DNA of 64,000 bases from Paraprevotella sp. (lineage in GTDB: Bacteria > Bacteroidota > Bacteroidia > Bacteroidales > Bacteroidaceae). A program made the position numbers and the translations under genes. Positions 19,381-28,659 of this stretch are shown here, in pieces. The notes beneath the pieces were generated by a model that was given only the letters and a program-made list of their open reading frames with translations, was not told the origin of the DNA and ran no database searches. Every line of letters starts with the position of its first letter. Positions within the stretch are counted from its first letter, which is position 1. Location: NCBI GenBank assembly GCA_017937925.1, contig JAGBCQ010000018.1, forward strand, positions 1 to 64,000, in the 5' to 3' direction.

Positions 19381-21072
19381 ATGGTGGTTTTAGCATTTTT
19401 AAAACTTTTGGGTTGCCTGGGATTGTTGATGTATGGTACCAAATTGATGGGAGAAAGCTTGCAGAAGTTGGCAGGCGACCAACTCAGGCATATATTGGAC
19501 TCTCTGACTACGAACCGTTTTACATCATTGCTCACAGGTGCTCTTATTACAGCAATGATACAGTCGTCCACAGCCGCGTCGGTCATGACGATTAGTTTTG
19601 TCCATGCCGGTTTGCTCTCTTTGTTGCAAGCATTGCCTGTTTTGATGGGAGCCTCCGTGGGGAATACGCTTATCGCATGGATTATGGCCGCAGAGTTCAA
19701 CTTTGAAATCAGCAATTATATTTATCCGTTGATGCTCATTGCGTTCCTCCTGGTTTACTATCGCAAACGCCAATCTTTAGGCGAGTCCATTTTCGGATTG
19801 TGCTTTATACTGCTCAGCCTTGGACTTCTTTGCAATATGGCGGATGATATGCAACTGGCCAATCAAAGTACGTTGATGCACTATTTGGCAGTGAGCAACG
19901 AGAATTACCTTTCTTATATCATTCTGTTGTTAATCGGTGCAGCGGTCACATATGCAGTGAAGTCCTCAGCAGCCATTACTGCCACTGCGATGGTGTTGTG
20001 TTCCACCGGTGTTTGGTCTATCTATTCCGGTGTAGCATTTATATTAGGAGAGAACATCGGTCGTGCCATTGTCACATGGAATGCTGCTGCCTCTGCGGGT
20101 GTACCGGCTAAGCGTACGGCCTTTGGGCAATTGATATTCAACCTGTGCGGTGTAACATGGATGTTTGCGATATTCCCTTTTGTGGTAAATTGGCTATGTG
20201 ACCTTATTCATTTCGACCCGACAATAAAAGGCGTCACTGCCGATAACAACCTAGCGTATGTATTGGCTGCTTTCCACACCGGATTCAACTTTTGCAACGT
20301 TGCTCTTTTTATCGGTTTGGTAAAACCATTAGAACAGTTGTCAAACCGTTTTATTCATAAGAAGAAGCGCGTTGATGAGAATGAAAGTGAACTGCGTTTT
20401 ATCACGCAAGGTCTGCTTGATACTCCCGAGGATTCCGTCATGCAGGCAAAAAAGGAAGTGATAAACTATACGGATACCGTTGCGAAGATGTTTACACAAG
20501 CGCGTTATTTGTTCTCAATAAACAATCGTATGGAGTTCAAAAACACCTTTACGCTTATTGAGCATTATGAAGAGATTTGTGACGAAATGGAAGTGGATAT
20601 CGCAAACTATCTGAATAAGGTAAGTGAGGAGGACATTGACGACGCTCTGAAAGTTACTATTTGTGGAATGTTGCGTGAAGTGGCTGAGATAGAAAGCATA
20701 GGCGACAGTTGCCATCATATAGCGCACACAGCCTTGAGGAACTTTAATAGTAGCAAGAAACTGACAGAAAAGCAGTTGGACCACATTCATCAGATGTTCC
20801 AATTGGTAGAACAGGCGCTTGAGCAGGTGAAATTATTATTGCACACTCGAAAGGTGCCAAAGGAAGCCTCTACGATTTATTATATCGAGAACGAAATCAA
20901 CAAATTCCGCAATCAGTTGCGTAAGTTGAACTTCCAAGACGTGAATAAAGGAACCTATAGTTACCAGACGGGTACAATGTATATGGATATTGTCAATGAG
21001 TGCGAACAGTTGGCGGATGCCATCATCAATGTAGCTGAGGCTCGAATGGAGACAAGAGCAAAAGAAGGTTGA
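19381..21072 (+). CDS. Na+/phosphate cotransporter with C-terminal PhoU-like domain
   Basis: This 563-residue NptA-type protein (Na_Pi_cotrans family) has two inverted hydrophobic repeats with the signature QSSTAAS near residue 61 and KSSAAITATA near 200. A cytoplasmic helical domain (about 345-560) resembles PhoU, with a regulatory role in phosphate flux inferred. The gene diverges from the kinase fusion across 89 bases. A TATTTTTG at 19366-19373 would place transcription initiation almost at the ATG, so the message may be nearly leaderless, or this element may be incidental. Confidence 0.92.
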   Translation: MVVLAFLKLLGCLGLLMYGTKLMGESLQKLAGDQLRHILDSLTTNRFTSLLTGALITAMIQSSTAASVMTISFVHAGLLSLLQALPVLMGASVGNTLIAWIMAAEFNFEISNYIYPLMLIAFLLVYYRKRQSLGESIFGLCFILLSLGLLCNMADDMQLANQSTLMHYLAVSNENYLSYIILLLIGAAVTYAVKSSAAITATAMVLCSTGVWSIYSGVAFILGENIGRAIVTWNAAASAGVPAKRTAFGQLIFNLCGVTWMFAIFPFVVNWLCDLIHFDPTIKGVTADNNLAYVLAAFHTGFNFCNVALFIGLVKPLEQLSNRFIHKKKRVDENESELRFITQGLLDTPEDSVMQAKKEVINYTDTVAKMFTQARYLFSINNRMEFKNTFTLIEHYEEICDEMEVDIANYLNKVSEEDIDDALKVTICGMLREVAEIESIGDSCHHIAHTALRNFNSSKKLTEKQLDHIHQMFQLVEQALEQVKLLLHTRKVPKEASTIYYIENEINKFRNQLRKLNFQDVNKGTYSYQTGTMYMDIVNECEQLADAIINVAEARMETRAKEG

Positions 21073-21106
21073 GAAGAAACAGGCAATGAGCCTGCCTAAT
21101 AGAAAA

Positions 21107-21148
21107 GCAACGGGTATTACAAAAAATGTAGTGCCCGTTGCCTTTTTT
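21107..21148 (+). terminator. Rho-independent terminator after the Na/Pi cotransporter
   Basis: Arms GCAACGGG (21107-21114) and CCCGTTGC (21134-21141) are followed by CTTTTTTG. The inner TTAC/GTA bases can extend the stem. It lies 35 bases after the stop codon, directly before the 22-bp repeat array. Confidence 0.8.
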
Positions 21149-21258
21149 GTGTACGCCCGTGTACATTTTTATGTACGCCCGTGTACATTTTTGTGTACAC
21201 TTGAGTACATTTTTGTGTACACTCAGGTGCATCTGTCCGTACACAAAATTGTATTCTC
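21149..21258 (+). repeat. Five tandem 22-bp GTAC-phased repeat units
   Basis: Contiguous units start at 21149, 21171, 21193, 21215 and 21237. The first two differ at one base; the later ones decay. Each of the first three units has the form (G/A)TGTAC-N6-GTAC-ATTTTT. GTAC begins at 21151, 21161, 21173, 21183, 21195, 21205, 21217 and 21239 (GTGC at 21227), i.e. alternating 10- and 12-base steps, so all fall on one face of the helix. The array fills the convergent gap between the cotransporter terminator and the xylA stop. Short open frames across it on both strands are repeat artefacts. Confidence 0.85.
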
Positions 21259-21278
21259 GTATCGCAAGTATTATGTGT

Positions 21279-22586
21279 TTAATACATATTTACGATAGCT
21301 TCGTATAACTCTTGTTTTCCGCTGGTTTGCGTGGGTTCTCCTTGTTGTTTTGCATAGCTTACAAGTTGCTCCAAAGACATTTTGCCTTCCTCAAAGTCCT
21401 TTCCTGCTCCGGAGTTGAAACTAGCATAACGGTCTGCCACCATTTGTGGAATAGGGGAGTTCTCAATGATTTCCGCAGCGCTTTCCAATGCGCGAGCCAT
21501 AGCGTCCATTCCGGCGATGTGTGCGATAAAGATATCTTCCAAATCGGTAGAGTTGCGACGGGTTTTTGCGTCAAAGTTTGTCCCGCCATTACCAAATCCG
21601 CCATTGCGTATGATTTGCATCATGGCTTGTGTCAGTTCAAAGTGGTCTATCGGGAATTGGTCGGTGTCCCAACCGTTTTGATAATCTCCCCTATTGGCAT
21701 CAATCGAACCTAACATTCCGGCATCAACGGCACAAGCCAATTCGTGTTCGAAAGTGTGGCCGGCCAACGTTGCATGGTTCACCTCAATGTTTACTTTGAA
21801 ATCTTTGTCCAACCCATGTGCTTTTAAGAATCCGATGACAGTTTCAGTGTCAACGTCATATTGATGTTTGGTGGGTTCCATGGGCTTGGGCTCAATAAGG
21901 AATGTGCCGGTGAAACCTTTTGAACGTGCGTAGTCGCGTGCCATGGTAAGCATTTGAGCCAAATGTTCCTTTTCACGTTTCATGTCGGTGTTCAAAAGGC
22001 TCATGTAACCTTCGCGTCCGCCCCAAAATACATAATTTGTACCGCCCAATTCTATGGTTGCGTCAATGGCATTTTTGATTTGTACTGCAGCTCTCGCTAC
22101 GACGTTAAAGTCGGGATTGGTGGCAGCGCCATTCATATAGCGTTGGTGTCCGAAAACATTGGCTGTACCCCATAACAACTTGATGTCGGAGGACTGCATT
22201 TTCTCTTTGATATAGGCTACAATCTCTTTCAAGTTGGCTTCGTACTCTTCAATGGAATTACCTTCTGACACGATATCGACATCATGGAAACAGAAGTATT
22301 CAATACCCAATTTCTCCATCAATTCAAAGCCGGCGTCAACCTTCTGTTTGGCGATAGTCATGTCGTCGGCACCTTGGTTCCATGGGAATGTTTTTGTCCC
22401 GCCACCAAATTGGTCGCCACCTTCAGCGCAGAGCGTGTGCCACCATGCCATTGAAAATTTCAACCAATCCTTCATTTTCTTGCCCATGACAACTTTCTCA
22501 GCATCGTAGTAGCGATAGGCCATCGGGTTTTTACTATTCTTTCCCTCAAACTTGATGTGAGGAACAGTAGGAAAATACTCTTTCAT
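21279..22586 (-). CDS. xylA: Xylose isomerase
   Basis: XylA interconverts D-xylose and D-xylulose. The 435-residue class II protein shows the catalytic His in YFCFHDVD, the metal-binding stretch FLIEPKPMEPTKHQYD, the HQRYMNGAATNPDF segment, and a C-terminal metal site near GGTNFDAKTRRNSTDLED. It follows xylB by 23 bases, forming a xylB-xylA operon transcribed away from the Crp-like regulator. Confidence 0.97.
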   Translation of the reverse strand: MKEYFPTVPHIKFEGKNSKNPMAYRYYDAEKVVMGKKMKDWLKFSMAWWHTLCAEGGDQFGGGTKTFPWNQGADDMTIAKQKVDAGFELMEKLGIEYFCFHDVDIVSEGNSIEEYEANLKEIVAYIKEKMQSSDIKLLWGTANVFGHQRYMNGAATNPDFNVVARAAVQIKNAIDATIELGGTNYVFWGGREGYMSLLNTDMKREKEHLAQMLTMARDYARSKGFTGTFLIEPKPMEPTKHQYDVDTETVIGFLKAHGLDKDFKVNIEVNHATLAGHTFEHELACAVDAGMLGSIDANRGDYQNGWDTDQFPIDHFELTQAMMQIIRNGGFGNGGTNFDAKTRRNSTDLEDIFIAHIAGMDAMARALESAAEIIENSPIPQMVADRYASFNSGAGKDFEEGKMSLEQLVSYAKQQGEPTQTSGKQELYEAIVNMY

Positions 22587-22609
22587 AATAATATGTATTT
22601 AAAGTGTGT

Positions 22610-24127
22610 TTAATAACGATTTAATGCTTGTTTAAGATATGCCGACCACCTTTCGTAGGCTGCTTTGTATTGCTCTTGCAGTTTGGTGTCCGGCTCAATA
22701 ACTTGAAGTTTTGACAGAGTGGAGAAGGCTTCCTTGCTGTTGTTATAAATTCCTACTCCGATTCCTGCTCCTTTGGCAGCCCCTGCTGCTCCATCGGTGT
22801 CGTACAACTCAATAGTGGCATTGGTTATATTGGCCAAAGCATCACGGAACAAAGGACTAAGGAACATATTGGCTTTGCCGGCATGAATCTTATTGACGTT
22901 CATGCCCAGACTCTTCATGATTTCGATACCGTAATTAAAGGAGAATACGATACCCTCTTGAGTGGCGCGAACGAGGTGATTGCGATGATGTATATTAAAG
23001 TTGACACCATGTATGCTGCAACCGGTTTCTTGGTTTTGTAACATTCGTTCGGCACCATTACCAAAAGGCAGAATACATACGCCCTCGCTGCCGATGGGGA
23101 CACTTTCCGCCATGTGATTCATATCCTCATAAGAACAATTGTCAGGGCAAATATTTCTGCGAAGCCAAGAGTTGAGTATGCCGGTTCCGTTGATGCACAG
23201 GAGGACACCAAGACGTGTCTGATTTTCGGAGTGATTCACGTGAGCAAAGGTATTGACTCGTGATAATGGGTCGTAGTTGATATGCTCGTTGATACCATAT
23301 ACGACACCTGAGGTGCCGGCAGTGGATGCAATTTCTCCCGGATTCAGTACATTTAATGAAAGGGCATTGTTGGGCTGGTCTCCGGCACGGTATGTGACAG
23401 GAATACCTGCTTTCAGTCCTAAATATTCTGCGGCAGATGCGGTCACGCGTCCTTGTTCGCTGAATGTCGGGTGAATGTTTGGAATGATACTTGTGTTAAA
23501 ACCAAAATAATCCATTAATTCATTGCATATCCGATTGTTTTTGAAGTCCCAAAACATACCTTCGGAAAGTCCGGATATGGTTGTGCTTGTCTCGCCGGTT
23601 AATCGCATGGCAATGTAGTCGCCGGGGAGCATAATCTTATCAATGCGTTCAAAGTTTTCAGGTTCATGCTCTCTGAGCCATGCCAATTTACTTGCTGTAA
23701 AGTTTCCCGGTGAGTTTAAAAGATGGGTGAGGCAAAACTCTTTGCCAAGCGTTAGCATGGCTTTGTCTCCGTATGGGACGGCACGAGAGTCGCACCAAAT
23801 AATAGCCGGTCGGATAACTTCTTGATTCTTATCGACACAGACTAATCCATGCATCTGATAACTGATGCCGATAGCTTTAATGTCATCTTTAAGAGTGTCA
23901 ATGCTGCAATGCCTTTTTGAGGCGGCAATGGTGAGGGCTTCGTTAGTAGCTTCTTTTAGATATAACCACCATTGTTCCGGTTCTTGTTCTGCCCATCCGC
24001 CCTTGTGACTGATGATGGGAGCTTCTTGCTTTGGATAAAAAGCACTACCGATTGTTGCTCCGCTTTGTGAATCAACGATGCTTGTTTTTACAGATGAACT
24101 GCCAATATCAAATCCGATGAGAATCAT
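22610..24127 (-). CDS. xylB: Xylulokinase (FGGY family)
   Basis: XylB phosphorylates D-xylulose to xylulose 5-phosphate for the pentose phosphate pathway. The 505-residue protein has the N-terminal ATPase phosphate loop GFDIGSSSVKTSIVD, the family Met-His pair (YQMHGLV), the catalytic-side IIWCDSRA region and a C-terminal DGAAGAAKGAG adenosine motif. It is first in the operon with xylA. Its promoter region is shared with the divergent Crp-like gene and contains a nested palindrome. Confidence 0.95.
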   Translation of the reverse strand: MILIGFDIGSSSVKTSIVDSQSGATIGSAFYPKQEAPIISHKGGWAEQEPEQWWLYLKEATNEALTIAASKRHCSIDTLKDDIKAIGISYQMHGLVCVDKNQEVIRPAIIWCDSRAVPYGDKAMLTLGKEFCLTHLLNSPGNFTASKLAWLREHEPENFERIDKIMLPGDYIAMRLTGETSTTISGLSEGMFWDFKNNRICNELMDYFGFNTSIIPNIHPTFSEQGRVTASAAEYLGLKAGIPVTYRAGDQPNNALSLNVLNPGEIASTAGTSGVVYGINEHINYDPLSRVNTFAHVNHSENQTRLGVLLCINGTGILNSWLRRNICPDNCSYEDMNHMAESVPIGSEGVCILPFGNGAERMLQNQETGCSIHGVNFNIHHRNHLVRATQEGIVFSFNYGIEIMKSLGMNVNKIHAGKANMFLSPLFRDALANITNATIELYDTDGAAGAAKGAGIGVGIYNNSKEAFSTLSKLQVIEPDTKLQEQYKAAYERWSAYLKQALNRY

Positions 24128-24156
24128 ATAGTAAACCTGTTAAAAGTTAATGAACA

Positions 24157-24164
24157 CAAATATA
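24157..24164 (-). promoter_or_regulatory. Candidate -7 element for xylBA
   Basis: Read on the minus strand the site is TATATTTG, matching TAnnTTTG, 30 bases upstream of the xylB start. No clear TTTG is found 19-21 bases further upstream, so the promoter may need an activator. Confidence 0.45.
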
Positions 24165-24218
24165 ACGAGTTTTTAAAATTAAATGATGTTTTAAGACTGA
24201 AAAAAATGCCTCATATCA

Positions 24219-24265
24219 TTGACAAAAAGATTTTCTGATTTATGTCAGACATTCTTTTTTGTCAA
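24219..24265 (+). promoter_or_regulatory. Nested palindrome (operator) between xylBA and the Crp-like gene
   Basis: Outer arms TTGACAAAAAGA (24219-24230) and TCTTTTTTGTCAA (24253-24265, one extra T) enclose an inner pair TCTGA (24234-24238) and TCAGA (24245-24249). Both pairs centre near 24242. The right outer arm contains the -33 TTTG (24258-24261) of the Crp-like gene, whose -7 TATATTTG is at 24283-24290 after a 21-base spacer. A protein bound here would block that promoter and could influence xylBA. Confidence 0.65.
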
Positions 24266-24315
24266 TTTAATGATAAAATCTCTATATTTGCCTTGACTAT
24301 TTAAAAACTAATAAT

Positions 24316-24900
24316 ATGAAAGCAGACTTGGTTCCATCTTTCTTTAGTTTGAGTAAGGAGGAGAAAGAAGCTTTGTCAGAAATCTTGATACTTCGAAACG
24401 TTTCAAAGAAAGAACATTTGGTCAAAGAAGGCCAAGTGTGTAAATACATGGTGTTTGTGGTTAAAGGCCTGTTGCGACAATATTACCGAAAGAACGGTCG
24501 TGAGGTGACCGAACATTTTACGAGTGAAGGGAATATTGCTTATTGCATAGAAAGCATTTTTAAGAATAAACCCTCACACTTGATGATGGAAGCCTTAGAG
24601 GATAGTGAGATATGTCTTATACCATACGCTTCATTGGTTGATTTGTCGCTTAGTTTCAAGGGTATAGCCGAGTGGTTGCGCCATTTCTTTGAGAATAATC
24701 TGATTTTACATCAAGTCAAGGCTGACTCTTGGCGGTTTGAATCTACGCTTGAGCGATACGAACGTTTTTTGAAGGATTTTCCTACTGTGACAAATCGTGC
24801 GTCCGTAAACGATATTGCCTCTTACCTATTGATGAGTCCGGAGTCGCTAAGTAGGGTGCGCTCAATAATGGCAATGAAGCCTAAAAACAAAAAACAATAG
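24316..24900 (+). CDS. Crp/Fnr-family transcriptional regulator
   Basis: The 194-residue protein has an N-terminal cyclic-nucleotide-binding-like beta barrel (about 20-115, VKEGQVCKYMVFVVKGLLRQYY) and a C-terminal helix-turn-helix (about 160-185, SVNDIASYLLMSPESLSRVR). The ligand pocket lacks an obvious cAMP-type RxS signature, as is usual for Bacteroidetes members. It stands between divergent xylBA and a co-directional GH95 gene 29 bases downstream. Local control of pentose and fucosidase genes, and of itself through the palindrome in its promoter, is inferred. Confidence 0.85.
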   Translation: MKADLVPSFFSLSKEEKEALSEILILRNVSKKEHLVKEGQVCKYMVFVVKGLLRQYYRKNGREVTEHFTSEGNIAYCIESIFKNKPSHLMMEALEDSEICLIPYASLVDLSLSFKGIAEWLRHFFENNLILHQVKADSWRFESTLERYERFLKDFPTVTNRASVNDIASYLLMSPESLSRVRSIMAMKPKNKKQ

Positions 24901-24929
24901 ATTTTTTTTAACAACTTAACTACTAATAA

Positions 24930-27900
24930 ATGATGAAATCTCGTTATTTCTATATTGTACTTTTTGCATTTATAAGTTCATTTTATTCAAAAGCAAGTGA
25001 TGATTTGAAGTTGTGGTATAAAACTCCGGCATCCGATTGGACTTCTGCTTTGCCTATAGGAAACGGCCGGTTGGGGGCAATGGTTTTCGGAAGTCCTCAG
25101 CATGACGAATTACAGTTGAATGAGGAAACAGTTTGGGCGGGAGCACCTCATCATAATAATCCAAATGGTTTTTATGAGTGTTTAAATGAGGTGAGGAATT
25201 TGATATTTAACGGAGATAATGTTACAGCTGAACAGATGCTTGATCCATATACAGCCTCAACTCCTCATGGTATGCCCTATCAAACAATAGGAAGTTTACA
25301 TCTACAGTTTGACGAAATCAGTAAGTATGAGAGCTATTATCGCGAACTGGACTTGCAGAAGGCAATAACAACGACTACTTTTATGGCAAACGGAGTTAAT
25401 TATAAGCGTGAAACGTTCGCTTCGTTTGCTGATAGTGTAATAGTGATGAGACTATCGGCTGATAGTGAAGGTGCAATCAGTACAACACTGTCGTTTACTT
25501 CGCCTTTATTTCAAGAATGTGTCAAGAAGGACGATATGACACTACAATTATCAGGAAAATGTAACGATCACGAAGGGGTAGAAGGAAAAATTAAATTTAT
25601 ATGCCTAGTTAAAGCTATCAATGATGGTGGTAGTGTGGTTGTGACAGAAGGGAAAATGCAGATAACTAATGCGACAAGTGTAGTGTTGCTCATATCAGCA
25701 GCAACGAACTACATTAATTACCAAGATGTAAGTGGAGATGCGGAAGTACGTGCAACAGCCTTTTTGGATAAAGCCTCTTCAAAGGGATATGATGAGTTAG
25801 AGAAAGCTCATGTACAGACTTATAGCGAACAGTTTAACACGTTGTCGTTTACAATGTCGATGACGGGAGAAAGCGGTAAACCTACAGATGAGCGTTTGAG
25901 AGATTACCATTTAGGTGGTGATGAATCATTTGTTACTCTGATGTTCCAGTATGGTAGATATTTGTTATTATCGTCCTCTCAGCCTGGTGGATTGCCAGCC
26001 AACTTGCAAGGAATTTGGAATAAGGAAACTTATGCACCTTGGGATGGGAAATATACCTTGGACATAAACCTGCAGATGAATTATTGGCCTGCTGATGTGA
26101 CTAATTTAAAGAGGACTTTTGAACCATTTGTTGATTTCCTCTCAAACCTATCAAAACAAGGAGAGATAACGGCGCGCGAAATGTATCAAGCTGATGGTTG
26201 GGTGTGTCATCACAATACTGATATATGGTGTACCACAGGTCCGGTAGATAATGCTTATTATGCGTTTTGGCCAAACGGAGGTGGCTGGCTTGTCACCCAT
26301 CTTTGGGAACACTATTTGTACAATTGTGATGAAGATTACTTGCGGAAGGTATATCCTATAATAAAAGGAGCGGCAAAATTTTATTTGTCTTTCTTAACAC
26401 TGCATCCCGACTACAATTGGATGGTAGCATGTCCTTCGCTCTCACCTGAGCATGGATACAATAATTCATCAATCACTGCGGGTTGTACGATGGACAATCA
26501 AATAATCTTTGATGTGTTGTCTCAAGCCCGTTCTGCAGCACAAATATTAGAAATAGATAATGTCTTCTGCGATTCCATTAACGATATGTTGGAACAATTG
26601 CCACCAATGCAGATAGGTCGTTTTGGGCAACTTCAAGAATGGTTGGAGGATAAAGATACACCGCAAGAGGACCACCGTCACTTGTCACATCTTTATGGAT
26701 TGTATCCGAGCAACCAGATTTCGCCTTATCGAAATCCCGAATTGTTTCAAGCAGCTGTAAATTCTCTTATCGGTCGTGGGGATGTGGCAACCGGTTGGTC
26801 GATAGCCTGGAAGATAAACCTTTGGGCACGTGCTCTAGACGGTAATCATGCTCATCGTATAATTCGTAATATGTTAATGATCTTACCCAATGATAATTCG
26901 GCAAACCAGTATCCAAACGGAAGGACTTATCCCAATTTGTTTGATGCACACCCACCTTTCCAAATAGATGGTAATTTTGGATTTACTTCGGGGGTAGCCG
27001 AAATGTTGATGCAAAGTCATGATGGTGCCATTTTCTTGTTGCCGGCATTGCCTTCTGTATGGGAGAAAGGGCAAATAAAAGGTTTGTGTGCAAGGGGAGG
27101 TTGTGAAGTAGATTTAGAATGGGCGGATTGTCGTTTGACAGAAGTGACGTTAAGAGCTAATGAGGGAGGTTGGGTCAGACTACGTTCGTACGTCCCTTTG
27201 ACAGGTGATGGCCTATGTAAGATTTCCGATAATCGGTTGGCTCATTTCTATGATGTACCAACTATCAAATCTCCGATAAAGAGTGAGTATGCAAGCGAGC
27301 TTATGCCATATTTAAGGGAGATATTTGAGTATGATGTTCAGGTGGAAAAAGATGGTATATATACGTTTGTTGCCGACGACACTTACCAACCTGAAGACAT
27401 CTATCAGACTACAAACATAACGGTGAGTGCTTTCAATAATCCCGACTTTAAGGAAGGTTCTAAGTGGGAAGTTGTAGGTTCATATCCTTTGAGTTGGGAC
27501 TTCAAGGGTGCATATTGGAAGCGAACTTGGACGAACTGGACTAGTGGCGATATTGTTGATGCATGGGTTGATTATAATAATGGTGAAACGCTTTCAGGTT
27601 ATTCTCTTTCTCAGACTTCAAGTCTGTTACCGGCGGGTAATTACTTGGTAAGTTTTGATTGGGGAGCGGCAGTGAATAACGTGCAAGAGGAAGTTATGAC
27701 CGGAGTTGAGGCTTGGGCTAATGATGTGAGAATAGACTTGACACAATTGGCTACTACAAATCAAACCACTACGCTGTCGGTTTGTTTATCCGAAAATTCA
27801 AGGATAGATTTCGGTGTAGAAATGTCGGAACTGACTAATGCAAACTGGTTTTACATAAACAACGTGAAAGTGGAGTATATCGGCAGTAAAGAGCAATATA

Positions 27901-28547
27901 TGAAAGCCTTGAGTTCTATGAAGGCGAGTGAGAACGCCTATATTGATTATAGCTTTCTTATATCCAACTCATTAGGTGTAGAAACTGATTTGCCTAATTG
28001 GGAAAAGAACGGTGGCGGTGGTTTCTCGGAAAATCAGGGGACCGTACATTCTGACCTTTTTGGAAGTTTCGCAACGTGTTATTGGAATGCCGCGCCACTC
28101 TTAGATAGTGAAGTGATATACCAAGATATTAAAAATCTACCGGCAGGAGAATATAAATTTTCGGCTATAGTGGCCGCTACAATATGGGGTAATGACAATG
28201 TGAGTGCATCGGATGTGTATCTGTTCGCAGGTGAGAATACGGTTGATATTGCGACAGCAGACTTTGCCTTACGCGAGGTTACTGCTCATGTTGGTGAGGA
28301 TGGAAACTTGCGTATTGGCATAAGGACCGGTGCTCATACGGATTGTACTTGGGCCTTTATAACGCATTCTAAGCTTGAAAGAATTAAGGACGCAGTTCAA
28401 GATGCCATACAAGACGTTAAGACCATACCTTTTGCAAATAATCACTCCTCTTTTTACACAATCTCGGGCATGAGGGTAGAGAAGGATTTCTTAAAAGAGC
28501 ATGGAAGAATATATATAAAGGATAAAAAGAAAGTTCTCGTAAGATAA
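24930..28547 (+). CDS. Secreted GH95 alpha-L-fucosidase with C-terminal binding domains and sorting-like tail
   Basis: The 1205-residue precursor has a signal peptide (cleavage near SFYSKASDD). The GH95 N-terminal domain starts at [27 protein letters not shown] and the (alpha/alpha)6 catalytic barrel runs to about residue 780, including [28 protein letters not shown] and the [14 protein letters not shown] region. GH95 removes alpha-1,2-fucose (some members act on L-galactose), for example from xyloglucan. After about residue 825 come two jelly-roll modules and a tail ending KKKVLVR that resembles type IX secretion signals. It follows the Crp-like regulator by 29 bases and ends before a terminator and repeat units. 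Confidence 0.92.
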   Translation: MMKSRYFYIVLFAFISSFYSKASDDLKLWYKTPASDWTSALPIGNGRLGAMVFGSPQHDELQLNEETVWAGAPHHNNPNGFYECLNEVRNLIFNGDNVTAEQMLDPYTASTPHGMPYQTIGSLHLQFDEISKYESYYRELDLQKAITTTTFMANGVNYKRETFASFADSVIVMRLSADSEGAISTTLSFTSPLFQECVKKDDMTLQLSGKCNDHEGVEGKIKFICLVKAINDGGSVVVTEGKMQITNATSVVLLISAATNYINYQDVSGDAEVRATAFLDKASSKGYDELEKAHVQTYSEQFNTLSFTMSMTGESGKPTDERLRDYHLGGDESFVTLMFQYGRYLLLSSSQPGGLPANLQGIWNKETYAPWDGKYTLDINLQMNYWPADVTNLKRTFEPFVDFLSNLSKQGEITAREMYQADGWVCHHNTDIWCTTGPVDNAYYAFWPNGGGWLVTHLWEHYLYNCDEDYLRKVYPIIKGAAKFYLSFLTLHPDYNWMVACPSLSPEHGYNNSSITAGCTMDNQIIFDVLSQARSAAQILEIDNVFCDSINDMLEQLPPMQIGRFGQLQEWLEDKDTPQEDHRHLSHLYGLYPSNQISPYRNPELFQAAVNSLIGRGDVATGWSIAWKINLWARALDGNHAHRIIRNMLMILPNDNSANQYPNGRTYPNLFDAHPPFQIDGNFGFTSGVAEMLMQSHDGAIFLLPALPSVWEKGQIKGLCARGGCEVDLEWADCRLTEVTLRANEGGWVRLRSYVPLTGDGLCKISDNRLAHFYDVPTIKSPIKSEYASELMPYLREIFEYDVQVEKDGIYTFVADDTYQPEDIYQTTNITVSAFNNPDFKEGSKWEVVGSYPLSWDFKGAYWKRTWTNWTSGDIVDAWVDYNNGETLSGYSLSQTSSLLPAGNYLVSFDWGAAVNNVQEEVMTGVEAWANDVRIDLTQLATTNQTTTLSVCLSENSRIDFGVEMSELTNANWFYINNVKVEYIGSKEQYMKALSSMKASENAYIDYSFLISNSLGVETDLPNWEKNGGGGFSENQGTVHSDLFGSFATCYWNAAPLLDSEVIYQDIKNLPAGEYKFSAIVAATIWGNDNVSASDVYLFAGENTVDIATADFALREVTAHVGEDGNLRIGIRTGAHTDCTWAFITHSKLERIKDAVQDAIQDVKTIPFANNHSSFYTISGMRVEKDFLKEHGRIYIKDKKKVLVR

Positions 28548-28561
28548 AGTTCAAAAACGAG

Positions 28562-28598
28562 AAATACAGCGGGAATAGAACCCCGTTGTATTTTCCCT
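28562..28598 (+). terminator. Terminator between convergent GH95 and GH35 genes
   Basis: Arms AATACAGCGGG (28563-28573) and CCCGTTGTATT (28582-28592) pair with one G-T wobble, enclose an 8-base loop, and are followed by TTCCCTTT. It lies 15 bases after the GH95 stop. Confidence 0.7.
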
Positions 28599-28613
28599 TT
28601 CTAACATAGCTAT

Positions 28614-28657
28614 AAAAATGTCATAAAGTGTACACAAAAATGTACTCAAGTATTACA
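28614..28657 (-). repeat. Two 22-bp GTAC-repeat units, inverted relative to the 21-kb array
   Basis: On the minus strand two contiguous units (28636-28657 and 28614-28635) match the array at 21149-21258. A 25-base stretch (28628-28652) is the exact reverse complement of 21199-21223. The element again fills a convergent intergenic gap, between the terminator and the GH35 stop codon. Confidence 0.8.
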
Positions 28658-28659
28658 TT

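Noticed and set aside
21149-21258. The regular 22-bp array as a CRISPR array
   Set aside because: Units are contiguous with no unique spacers, they decay along the array, and no cas gene is present.
21026-21298. Short open frames on both strands across the repeat array
   Set aside because: They encode only the translated repeat (for example VHKNVLKCTQKCT), have no initiation context, and exist because the 22-bp unit lacks stops in some frames.
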